Of a DNA stretch of 7,921 bases, positions 1 to 5,775 are shown piece after piece. A program made the translations under genes and the position numbers. The stretch spans positions 1 to 7,921 of the forward strand of contig CAMYPV010000053.1 of the NCBI GenBank assembly GCA_947293975.1. Direction: 5' to 3'. The DNA comes from an uncultured Ezakiella sp. (GTDB lineage Bacteria; Bacillota; Clostridia; Tissierellales; Peptoniphilaceae). The notes below the pieces were generated by a model. The model was not told the origin of the DNA, did no database searches, and saw only the letters and a list, made by a program, of their open reading frames with translations. Position 1 is the stretch's first letter; every line of letters starts with the position of its first letter.

Positions 1-36
1 TCGAGCATCGTTACCACTCGCTCTCTTGGGCAGGGC

Positions 37-81
37 TGCAGTTCCAAAAAACCGAACACTGCAAAAATTCGCAATTTTAGC
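37..81. other. Unexplained small dyads downstream of tuf
   Basis: The 98 bases after tuf hold no ORF that I would call. Two inverted repeats are visible. One has arms AAAATT (64-69) and AATTTT (73-78) around a 3-nt loop, extended by a GC/GC pair across an A/A mismatch. The other is an imperfect dyad with TGCAG-TTC (37-44) facing GAA-CA-CTGCA (54-63). On the minus strand a T6 run lies at 46-51, but it is not directly preceded by a GC-rich stem, so this is not a standard intrinsic terminator. It could be a weak tuf terminator or part of a repeat at the edge of the window. Confidence 0.3.
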
Positions 82-98
82 AACAAAGCGTTCTAAAT

Positions 99-1292
99 TT
101 ATTCGATAACCTCAGTAACAACACCTGCTCCTACAGTTCTTCCACCTTCACGAATAGCGAATTTTAATCCTTTTTCGATTGCGATTGGTGTGATTAGTTC
201 GATTGTGAATCTTGCGTTGTCTCCTGGCATTACCATTTCTACGCCGTCTTCTAATTCGATGTTTCCTGTTACGTCTGTTGTTCTAAAGTAGAATTGTGGT
301 CTGTAGCCGTTGAAGAATGGGGTGTGTCTTCCACCTTCTTCTTTTGTTAGTACGTATACTTCTGCTTTGAATTTTGTGTGTGCTTTGATTGTTTTTGGTG
401 CTGCTAGTACTTGGCCTCTTTCGATTTCGTCTCTTTGTACACCTCTTAGTAGCACTCCGATGTTGTCTCCTGCTTCTGCTTGGTCAAGGAGTTTTCTAAA
501 CATTTCTACGCCTGTTACTACTACGTCTCTTGGTTCGTCTGTTAGGCCGACTAGTTCTACTGTGTCGCCTACTTTTACTGTTCCTCTTTCTACTCTTCCT
601 GTTGCTACTGTTCCTCTTCCTGTGATTGAGAATACGTCTTCTACTGGCATTAGGAATGGTTGGTCTGTTGCTCTTTCTGGTGTTGGGATCCATTCATCTA
701 CTGCTTCCATTAGTTTTACGATTTTGTCTCCCCATGGTCCGTCTGGATCTTCTAGTGCTTTTAATGCACTGCCTACTACGATTGGTGTGTTGTCGCCATC
801 GAAGTCATATTCTGAGAGCATTTCTCTGATTTCCATTTCTACTAATTCGATTAGTTCTGGGTCATCTACTTGGTCTTCTTTGTTTAAGAATACTACCATT
901 TTTGGTACGCCTACTTGTCTTGCTAGTAGGATGTGTTCTCTTGTTTGTGGCATTGGTCCGTCTGCTGCACTTACGATTAGGATTGCTCCGTCCATTTGTG
1001 CTGCACCTGTGATCATGTTCTTTACGTAGTCAGCGTGGCCTGGACAGTCTACGTGTGCGTAGTGTCTTTTTTCTGTTTCGTATTCTACGTGTGATGTTGA
1101 GATTGTGATTCCTCTTTCTCTTTCTTCTGGTGCTTTGTCGATGTGTGCATAGTCTACATATTCACCTGATCCAAATCTCTTGTTTAATACGAGTGTGATT
1201 GCTGCTGTTGTTGTTGTTTTACCGTGGTCAACGTGTCCGATGGTACCGACGTTGACGTGCGGTTTTTTTCTTTCAAATTTCTCTTTTGCCAT
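99..1292 (-). CDS. tuf: Translation elongation factor Tu
   Basis: EF-Tu is the GTPase that delivers aminoacyl-tRNA to the ribosomal A site in the cytoplasm. The product is 397 residues, the usual full length. The G domain shows the P-loop GHVDHGKT (19-26), switch I RGITI (60-64), DCPGH (82-86) and NKED (137-140). Domains 2 and 3 follow and end in the typical GGRTVGAGVV region near the C-terminus. The frame is open for 18 more codons towards the tRNA, but the ATG at 1292 starts the canonical MAKEKFERKKPHVN and has a strong SD (AAAAGGAG, 1301-1308), so I use that start. It lies 55 nt after the 3' end of tRNA-Thr with no terminator between, so the two are probably cotranscribed and separated by tRNA processing. 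Whether a second tuf copy exists in the genome cannot be told from here. Confidence 0.98.
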   Translation of the reverse strand: MAKEKFERKKPHVNVGTIGHVDHGKTTTTAAITLVLNKRFGSGEYVDYAHIDKAPEERERGITISTSHVEYETEKRHYAHVDCPGHADYVKNMITGAAQMDGAILIVSAADGPMPQTREHILLARQVGVPKMVVFLNKEDQVDDPELIELVEMEIREMLSEYDFDGDNTPIVVGSALKALEDPDGPWGDKIVKLMEAVDEWIPTPERATDQPFLMPVEDVFSITGRGTVATGRVERGTVKVGDTVELVGLTDEPRDVVVTGVEMFRKLLDQAEAGDNIGVLLRGVQRDEIERGQVLAAPKTIKAHTKFKAEVYVLTKEEGGRHTPFFNGYRPQFYFRTTDVTGNIELEDGVEMVMPGDNARFTIELITPIAIEKGLKFAIREGGRTVGAGVVTEVIE

Positions 1293-1300
1293 TTTAAAAT

Positions 1301-1308
1301 CTCCTTTT
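1301..1308 (-). promoter_or_regulatory. Shine-Dalgarno site of tuf
   Basis: AAAAGGAG on the minus strand, 8 nt before the ATG at 1292. It decides the start against the upstream in-frame extension, which would begin almost at the end of the tRNA. Confidence 0.85.
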
Positions 1309-1347
1309 AATATGATGTCCCATTCGGGTTTTGCCACTAAGTACAAG

Positions 1348-1423
1348 TGGAGCCCACGACCAGGATTGAACTGGTGACCTCATGCTTACCATGCATGTAC
1401 TCTACCTACTGAGCTACGTGGGC
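1348..1423 (-). tRNA. tRNA-Thr (anticodon GGU)
   Basis: A complete 76-nt cloverleaf can be folded by hand. The acceptor stem GCCCACG pairs with CGTGGGC, followed by discriminator U and an encoded CCA (1348-1350). The D arm contains GCTC and the AGTAGGTA loop. The anticodon stem CATGC/GCATG encloses the 7-nt loop ATGGTAA, with U33 and anticodon GGT at 34-36, reading threonine codons ACU and ACC. The T arm ACCAG/CTGGT encloses TTCAATC. It is the first product of a unit with tuf, from a promoter that leaves only a very short 5' leader. Confidence 0.95.
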
Positions 1424-1435
1424 TTATCAACTTAT

Positions 1436-1464
1436 ATCATAAACTATTTTAATATTTTTGTCAA
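1436..1464 (-). promoter_or_regulatory. Strong sigma-A-type promoter of tRNA-Thr-tuf
   Basis: On the minus strand -35 TTGACA (1459-1464), a 17-nt AT-only-but-one spacer, and -10 TATGAT (1436-1441). This is one base from full consensus. The expected start point falls about 5 nt before the mature 5' end of the tRNA, so the primary transcript has a minimal leader. Confidence 0.88.
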
Positions 1465-1474
1465 GTGCGTAGAC

Positions 1475-1502
1475 AAATAGCAAGCGCTTGGGCTTGCTAT
1501 TT
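1475..1502 (-). terminator. Hairpin terminator of the folate operon
   Basis: A perfect 11-bp stem (1475-1485 with 1492-1502) encloses a 6-nt loop. On the minus strand the 3' arm ends in TATTT and continues TGTC, so the U tract is short. The upstream arm includes the folB-folK stop codon (1497-1499). It sits between folB-folK and the tuf promoter, where a terminator is expected. The -35 box of the next promoter begins only 11 nt beyond. Confidence 0.7.
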
Positions 1503-2291
1503 TATATCGCATATTTTTTTATTTAAAACTGGATGCACAAAAAACGGTGCAATTTCTTTTAAAGGTTCAAGCACAAAATCTCTTTGTTCGATATATGGGT
1601 GCGGAACTTTTAAATCATCTGTGTAAATTATCATATCATCTACAAATAATACATCAAGGTCAATCAGTCTTGGTCCCCATTTTTCTTCACGGACTCTGCC
1701 CATTTCGTTTTCGATTCTAAGAAGCATTTTCAAAAAATCTATCGGCTCGTAAAACGATTCGACTTCGATTACTTTGTTTAAGAAGTCCGGCTGATCGGTT
1801 TTGCCCCACGCTTTTGTGGTGATTGCGCTCGACTCTTTGATGAGCTTTGACTCTTTTGTGATGAGTTCGATTGCGCGTTTGATGTTTTCGCTTGTGTCAC
1901 CAAGATTTGTGCCAAGCCCCACAAAATATCTCTTCTTGGAGCGTGTAACAACGACCTCTGCACTACTTAGAGGCAAGTTTATGGGAGCCCACGGTTTTTT
2001 GATTGAGACTGTAACCGTCCTTGCGATTTCGTGATTTTTAAAAATAAATTCCACGATTTTGTACGCGCAGGTTTCGATCAAGTCTTCGGTTTCGTTTTTA
2101 AAAAGCTCAACGATTTCATGACAGAGTTTGCCGTAATCAATCGAATGCTCGAGGTTTTTGTTTATTGAAACCTCGGTCATATTGTAAAGCACCTCTACGC
2201 TTATCAAAAACTTTTGCCCAAGCACCTTCTCTTCTTGAAACAGGCCGTGATTTGCGTAAATCTCTAAATCTTTTATGATGAGTTTATCCAT
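1497..2291 (-). CDS. folK: Dihydroneopterin aldolase / HPPK fusion (FolB-FolK)
   Basis: A 264-residue bifunctional cytoplasmic enzyme for two successive folate steps. Residues 1 to about 118 are FolB, which cleaves dihydroneopterin to 6-hydroxymethyl-dihydropterin. The NHG motif (14-16), E21, Y53 in IDYG and K99 in IKKPWAP match the known active-site pattern of aldolases such as that of S. aureus. Residues from about 121 to the end are FolK, which pyrophosphorylates that product with ATP. It shows GLGTNLGD (125-132), RLIDLDVLF with metal-binding D211 and D213, and VPHPYIEQRDFVLEPL (229-244). FolB-FolK fusions are known in several bacteria. The ATG overlaps the folP stop by one base (TAATG) and is preceded by AGAGGG (2298-2303), which suggests translational coupling. 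It is the last gene before the hairpin at 1475-1502. The fusion could equally be labelled folBK. Confidence 0.95.
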   Translation of the reverse strand: MDKLIIKDLEIYANHGLFQEEKVLGQKFLISVEVLYNMTEVSINKNLEHSIDYGKLCHEIVELFKNETEDLIETCAYKIVEFIFKNHEIARTVTVSIKKPWAPINLPLSSAEVVVTRSKKRYFVGLGTNLGDTSENIKRAIELITKESKLIKESSAITTKAWGKTDQPDFLNKVIEVESFYEPIDFLKMLLRIENEMGRVREEKWGPRLIDLDVLFVDDMIIYTDDLKVPHPYIEQRDFVLEPLKEIAPFFVHPVLNKKICDIK

Positions 2292-3106
2292 TATTTGCCC
2301 TCTCTTCTGATGGCGAGAGCCATTTTCATCGCTTCATAATTTTCTTTTACATCATGCACTCTAAAAATCGACGCGCCCTTCATTACGCCGATTGCAGTTG
2401 TAGCTGCGGTTGCAACGCCCCTTTCGCTTGGGACTTCAATGCCCGTTGCGGTTTTGATGACTCTCTTTCTGGATGTGCCGAGTAATACAGGATAGCCGAT
2501 TTCTACGAATTTTTCCAGTTGATTAATCACAGTAAGATCCTTCTCGTACGAAAGTGCAAAGCCAATGCCCGGATCCAAAATAATTTTGTCCTTTGAGATG
2601 CCTGCCTTAATTGCGATGTCGACCGATTGCATCGTCTCTTTGATCAAGTCGTCCATTAGGTTTTCGTACTCGTTATTGTCTTTGTTGTGCATAATAATTA
2701 CATGTGTGTCGGTGTCTTTGACGGCCTTTGCCATATTTTCATCAGCTTTTAAACCCCAAATATCGTTTAAAATATCGGCACCCGCCTTGACCGCTTCTAT
2801 ATAGGTCTTTGACTTAAATGTGTCAACCGAAATCACAACGTCAAAATTTGCTCTGATTTTTTCAATCACAGGCAAAATTCTGTGCAATTCCTCGTCTGAC
2901 GACACAGGAGTGTATCCCGGTCTTGTGGATTCACCGCCAATGTCTATAATCGAAGCGCCCTCTTTTATCATCCTCTCGGTGTGCTTTAAAGCCTCGTCAA
3001 CAGTGTTGTGCGTTCCACCGTCAGAAAATGAATCCGGCGTAACATTTAAAATACCCATAATATATGCTTCGTTTTTTAAATCAAAAAATTTGTCTCTAAT
3101 TTTCAT
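2291..3106 (-). CDS. folP: Dihydropteroate synthase
   Basis: FolP condenses hydroxymethyl-dihydropterin pyrophosphate with p-aminobenzoate to dihydropteroate, and is the target of sulfonamides. The 271-residue product is normal in length and shows the TIM-barrel family motifs: NVTPDSFSDGG (21-31), GGESTRPG (57-64), SVDT (93-96), NDIWG (114-118), DPGIGF (178-183), TSRKR (211-215) and FRVHDV (248-253). The two loops where sulfonamide-resistance changes usually occur (around 21-31 and 60-64) look ordinary, so nothing in the sequence suggests resistance. A TTG four codons upstream (3118) would overlap the preceding stop. I prefer the ATG at 3106 because GAGGTG lies just before it. The gene starts about 8 nt after the HD-domain gene and ends overlapping folB-folK by one base. 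Confidence 0.96.
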   Translation of the reverse strand: MKIRDKFFDLKNEAYIMGILNVTPDSFSDGGTHNTVDEALKHTERMIKEGASIIDIGGESTRPGYTPVSSDEELHRILPVIEKIRANFDVVISVDTFKSKTYIEAVKAGADILNDIWGLKADENMAKAVKDTDTHVIIMHNKDNNEYENLMDDLIKETMQSVDIAIKAGISKDKIILDPGIGFALSYEKDLTVINQLEKFVEIGYPVLLGTSRKRVIKTATGIEVPSERGVATAATTAIGVMKGASIFRVHDVKENYEAMKMALAIRREGK

Positions 3107-3110
3107 AATA

Positions 3111-3116
3111 CACCTC
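3111..3116 (-). promoter_or_regulatory. Shine-Dalgarno site of folP
   Basis: GAGGTG on the minus strand, 4 nt before the ATG at 3106. It overlaps the TGA stop (3115-3117) of the HD-domain gene. It would lie inside the coding region if the TTG at 3118 were the start, so it favours the ATG. Confidence 0.75.
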
Positions 3117-3588
3117 AATATTTCAAGTTTACATTTTTCAAATCATCATCCCAATGACATTCGCCAAACATTTTGCATCTATAGCAATCACGACTGAGTT
3201 TATCAGCTCTAAAAATAACTCTGTTAAAAGGTGATTCGTCAAGATGTCGGTGATTTAAAATCGCATCTAAGATTAAAGACTGTTCGTCTTCGTTAAAATC
3301 GGTCTTTAAAAGCATGTCTTTTGCAATATTATAAGAGCCAATATCGTGCGGAGTGCCGTCCTTGTACTCCATCACACGCCCTATGTCGTGCAAAAGTGCT
3401 GTTGTATATATAAGATCTTTTGAAAAGCCGCAAGCCTCCTCAAGATTTAAAATATACGCAATTCTTGCCACATTGATAAAATGATCCAAATCGTGTTTGC
3501 AAAATTTTCTATCGCGTTCAAGAGCCTCAAGTTCCAAAACCATATCTCTATACGCTTTGTCATGCAAAATCACATTTGTGTTTTTCAT
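3115..3588 (-). CDS. HD-domain metal-dependent phosphohydrolase
   Basis: A 157-residue soluble protein of the HD superfamily, whose members are mostly metal-dependent phosphohydrolases. Visible ligand candidates in order are H36 in HDLDHFINVA, the diagnostic H67-D68 in LLHDIGR, H81 in HDIGSYNIA, H113/H115 in LNHRH, and D129 in FRADKLSR. This is the multi-His pattern of HDIG-type enzymes that can hold two metals. The C-terminus carries a small Cys/His cluster (C135, C138, C144, H145) of unknown role. The ATG overlaps the folE stop by one base (TAATG), and the stop overlaps the folP SD, so it is translated as part of the folate operon. The exact substrate cannot be read from the sequence. Its place directly after folE suggests it may remove phosphate from dihydroneopterin triphosphate, the one step to dihydropteroate that is otherwise unassigned here. 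Alternatively it could be a nucleotide or regulatory phosphohydrolase. Confidence 0.85.
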   Translation of the reverse strand: MKNTNVILHDKAYRDMVLELEALERDRKFCKHDLDHFINVARIAYILNLEEACGFSKDLIYTTALLHDIGRVMEYKDGTPHDIGSYNIAKDMLLKTDFNEDEQSLILDAILNHRHLDESPFNRVIFRADKLSRDCYRCKMFGECHWDDDLKNVNLKY

Positions 3589-4142
3589 TAATAACCCATC
3601 ATCCTAAAAGCTTCGTTTTTAAGCTCAATATTTTCGTCGATAATACCACGCGCAACTGATGTAACAGTTGTTGAGCCTGGTTTTTTAACGCCACGCATAT
3701 TCATGCATAAATGCTCTGCCTCAACAACAACCAAGCATCCACGTGCGTTTAGATATTTGATAAGCGCATCTGCAATTTGCATATTAAGTCTTTCTTGAAG
3801 TTGCGGACGTCTTGCATAAACCTCAACAGTGCGTGCAAGCTTTGAAAGCCCTGCAACTCTTTTGTTAGGAATGTATGCAATATGTGCCTTACCGAAAAAT
3901 GGCAAAAAGTGATGTTCGCACATTGAATAGAAAGGAATATCCTTAACAACGACCATATTGTCGTCAACAACCTCAAAAGTTTTGCTTAAGTGTTCTTCAG
4001 CATCCTTGCCAATGCCTGCAAAAATCTCCTCGTACATTCGTGAAATTCTATCTGGCGTTTCCAAAAGCCCTTCGCGAGTTTTGTCTTCACCAACTGCCTC
4101 GATAATCATCGAGACAGCCTTTTTAATTTTTTCTGTATCCAT
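3588..4142 (-). CDS. folE: GTP cyclohydrolase I (FolE type 1)
   Basis: FolE converts GTP to 7,8-dihydroneopterin triphosphate and formate, the first committed step of folate synthesis. The 184-residue product is of normal length. It shows the zinc ligands C75 and H78 in MCEHHFLPF and C146 in EHLCM, with H77 and H144 as the probable catalytic histidines. GLSKLARTVEVYARRPQLQE (98-117) and RGVKKPGSTTVTS (150-162) are also characteristic. This is the zinc-dependent form, not the FolE2 type that some bacteria use under zinc limitation, which is notable next to a zinc-uptake operon. The ATG has a strong AGGGGG (4148-4153). It is the first gene of the folate operon, preceded by its own promoter and by the terminator of the zinc operon. 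Confidence 0.97.
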   Translation of the reverse strand: MDTEKIKKAVSMIIEAVGEDKTREGLLETPDRISRMYEEIFAGIGKDAEEHLSKTFEVVDDNMVVVKDIPFYSMCEHHFLPFFGKAHIAYIPNKRVAGLSKLARTVEVYARRPQLQERLNMQIADALIKYLNARGCLVVVEAEHLCMNMRGVKKPGSTTVTSVARGIIDENIELKNEAFRMMGY

Positions 4143-4167
4143 AGTATCCCCCTAAAATTATATTAAA

Positions 4168-4214
4168 ATCTAACGAGAAATCTAAATCGTCATTAAATTA
4201 TATCTAACATATCT
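4168..4214 (-). repeat. Repeated TTAGAT motifs in the folE leader
   Basis: On the minus strand TTAGAT occurs at 4202-4207, 4180-4185 and 4168-4173, with a near copy ATAGAT at 4209-4214. The two outer full copies are each followed within a few bases by an ATATAATTT-like stretch. The leader is AT-rich, about 65 nt from the predicted start point to the folE ATG, and shows no stable hairpin. The motifs may be operator half-sites or chance in AT-rich DNA. Confidence 0.3.
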
Positions 4215-4233
4215 ATTATAACACAAAGTTGTG
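4215..4233 (-). promoter_or_regulatory. Extended -10 promoter of the folate operon, with a small palindrome
   Basis: TGTTATAAT on the minus strand (4215-4223) is a perfect extended -10 element. The -35 position 17 bp upstream reads TACTTT, which is weak, so the extended -10 probably carries the promoter. The palindrome CACAA-AG-TTGTG (4222-4233) overlaps the upstream edge of the -10 region and could bind a regulator. No THF-riboswitch-like structure is visible downstream. Confidence 0.65.
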
Positions 4234-4270
4234 AGAAAAAGTAGCTTAATAAAACTCATAAAAATTTGCC

Positions 4271-4296
4271 AAATAAAAAGCACCTTGCGGCGCTTT
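4271..4296 (-). terminator. Intrinsic terminator of the zinc operon
   Basis: On the minus strand AAAGCGCC (4289-4296) pairs with GGTGCTTT (4277-4284) around a GCAA tetraloop of the stable GNRA type. The stem has one G-U pair and is followed by TTTTTATTT. The stem overlaps the first bases of the znuB stop codon region (4295-4297), so termination follows directly on the end of the gene. Confidence 0.88.
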
Positions 4297-5089
4297 ATCT
4301 CTTTCTGATTTTTCCATATACAAAAAACACAAACATACCCACAAGCGCTGCAATTATAATTGCTCCGCCCGGCTTGATGTCGTAATAGTAAGACGCGCTA
4401 ATCCCTGCCATCATATAAATCACGCCAAGCACAATCGTTGTGATGAGCGTTTGCTTGTACGACCTTGCAACTATGAGTGTCGTTGCAACTGGCAACACAA
4501 TCAAAGACGTTACCATAAGCGCACCCACAAGCTTTACAGCCATTGCAATTGTAATCGCACTTAGAAGTGTAAAGACGGCGTTAATCCACTTTACATTTAC
4601 GCCCGAAAGTCTTGCAGTGTTGTGGTCGATTGCAATCGCAAGAAGCCCTGCGTATTCTTTGATGCTTGCAAAAAGCACAAGCACAAACACAATCGCCACA
4701 TTTATCACATCTGTCGTTGTAACCGATGCGATGCTTCCAAACAAATACGATTCAAAACTCGTGCCGCCTGGTGCAAAGTCTGACAAAATCGACGCAACCC
4801 CAAGGCCAATGCTCATTATAATTGCCGTTGCCATATCGCCATACTGAGGAAAACGGTGACGAATAATCTCAATCAAATAAGCCGCAACAATACATATAAT
4901 AACCATTCCAATCAAAGGGTCAAAGCCAAGTATCAGCCCCATGCCCACGCCCGCAAGCGCACCGTGCGAAAGCGCATCGCCAATCATCGACGTTTTGCGA
5001 TTAACCATCACAACGCCAATTGCAGGCACCATTATAGATAGAAAAAATCCAACCAAAAGAGCCTTACGCATAAAAGCATATTCTAACAT
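4295..5089 (-). CDS. znuB: Zinc ABC transporter permease (ZnuB/AdcB-like)
   Basis: A 264-residue integral membrane protein of the ABC-3 family, which imports zinc, manganese or iron. It is hydrophobic throughout, with about seven to eight membrane segments by eye (near 9-29, 38-55, 57-74, 86-103, 128-146, 170-208, 213-232, 239-258). The family-typical GDALSHGALAGVG lies at 37-49, with D38 and H42. A PGG-containing loop precedes the last segment, and the protein ends in a basic cytoplasmic tail (GKIRKR). The ATG overlaps the end of znuC by 7 nt and has AAGGGGGT (5096-5103) ahead of it. Metal specificity is inferred from the neighbours zinT and znuA, not from this protein. Last gene of the operon, directly followed by a terminator. 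Confidence 0.93.
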   Translation of the reverse strand: MLEYAFMRKALLVGFFLSIMVPAIGVVMVNRKTSMIGDALSHGALAGVGMGLILGFDPLIGMVIICIVAAYLIEIIRHRFPQYGDMATAIIMSIGLGVASILSDFAPGGTSFESYLFGSIASVTTTDVINVAIVFVLVLFASIKEYAGLLAIAIDHNTARLSGVNVKWINAVFTLLSAITIAMAVKLVGALMVTSLIVLPVATTLIVARSYKQTLITTIVLGVIYMMAGISASYYYDIKPGGAIIIAALVGMFVFFVYGKIRKR

Positions 5090-5775
5090 TTTTCTACCCC
5101 CTTAAACTTCTTAACAAGCACTCCGTCTTGAATTTCATAAGTGTTATCGACATTTGCAAACTCCATAACCTCATCAAGCTCGTGCGTGACGAGAATTATC
5201 GTGAGGTTTTTGTCGTCGTTTAATTTTTGAATCGACTTTAAAAACGCATGGCGACTCGCCTCGTCAACGCCAGCTGTAGGCTCGTCCAAAATCAAAATCC
5301 GAGGATTGTTGATCATTGCACGCGCAATCATTGTACGCTGCTGCAAACCGCCCGACAGTTCGTTAATCGGCTTGTTTTTGTAGTCCAATAAGCCCAAATA
5401 CTCCAAAATCTCGTCAACTTTCTTGTATTGAGCGTGCTTTGCAAATTTGAAAAACCCAAACTCGCTGTACAAGTTAAGCACGACCATCTCGCGCACAGTA
5501 ATTGGAAACGCAATCTTTTGCGCAACACTCATCTGCGGCACATAGCCAATGTCGTGATAGTCCTTGTAGTCTGTGATATTTTTGCCCAAAATCTCAACGC
5601 ATCCAGTTTGTGGCTTCAATTCGCCAAGCAAGTTCTTTATAAAAGTCGACTTGCCGCTGCCGTTGCTGCCGATAATTACAACAAACTCGCCCTCTTTGAC
5701 CTCGAGATTTACATCCTTTAAAACATGATTTTCTCCATAACTGAAATTTAAATCTTTTATCTCAATACTATTCAT
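5083..5775 (-). CDS. znuC: Zinc ABC transporter ATPase (ZnuC/AdcC-like)
   Basis: The 230-residue cytoplasmic ATPase that powers the ZnuB permease. It shows Walker A GSNGSGKST (36-44), Q-loop Q81 in VPQMS, the ABC signature LSGGLQQR (140-147), Walker B ILILDEP (160-166) and the H-loop H198 in VTHE. The YVPQ region and short length fit the metal-importer ATPases paired with ABC-3 permeases. The frame also offers GTG at 5778, one codon upstream. I use the ATG at 5775 because it lies 7 nt from GAGGAG (5783-5788), whereas the GTG is only 4 nt away. The start overlaps the znuA end and the stop overlaps the znuB start, consistent with coupled translation. Confidence 0.94.
   Translation of the reverse strand: MNSIEIKDLNFSYGENHVLKDVNLEVKEGEFVVIIGSNGSGKSTFIKNLLGELKPQTGCVEILGKNITDYKDYHDIGYVPQMSVAQKIAFPITVREMVVLNLYSEFGFFKFAKHAQYKKVDEILEYLGLLDYKNKPINELSGGLQQRTMIARAMINNPRILILDEPTAGVDEASRHAFLKSIQKLNDDKNLTIILVTHELDEVMEFANVDNTYEIQDGVLVKKFKGVEKC

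Noticed and set aside
310..1029. Long plus-strand open frame of 239 codons opposite tuf
   Set aside because: It is the antisense shadow of the strongly biased tuf codons, with Ser/Thr-rich composition and no domain or ribosome binding site.
1475..1510. Reading the 1475-1502 hairpin as a plus-strand terminator
   Set aside because: It would have a usable T-rich tail on the plus strand, but no plus-strand gene exists to be terminated.
3107..3118. Upstream TTG start for folP
   Set aside because: The GAGGTG site lies between this TTG and the ATG at 3106, so the ATG is the supported start.
4143..4294. THF riboswitch upstream of folE
   Set aside because: The transcribed leader is only about 65 nt, AT-rich, and lacks stable stems or the conserved junction expected of that class.
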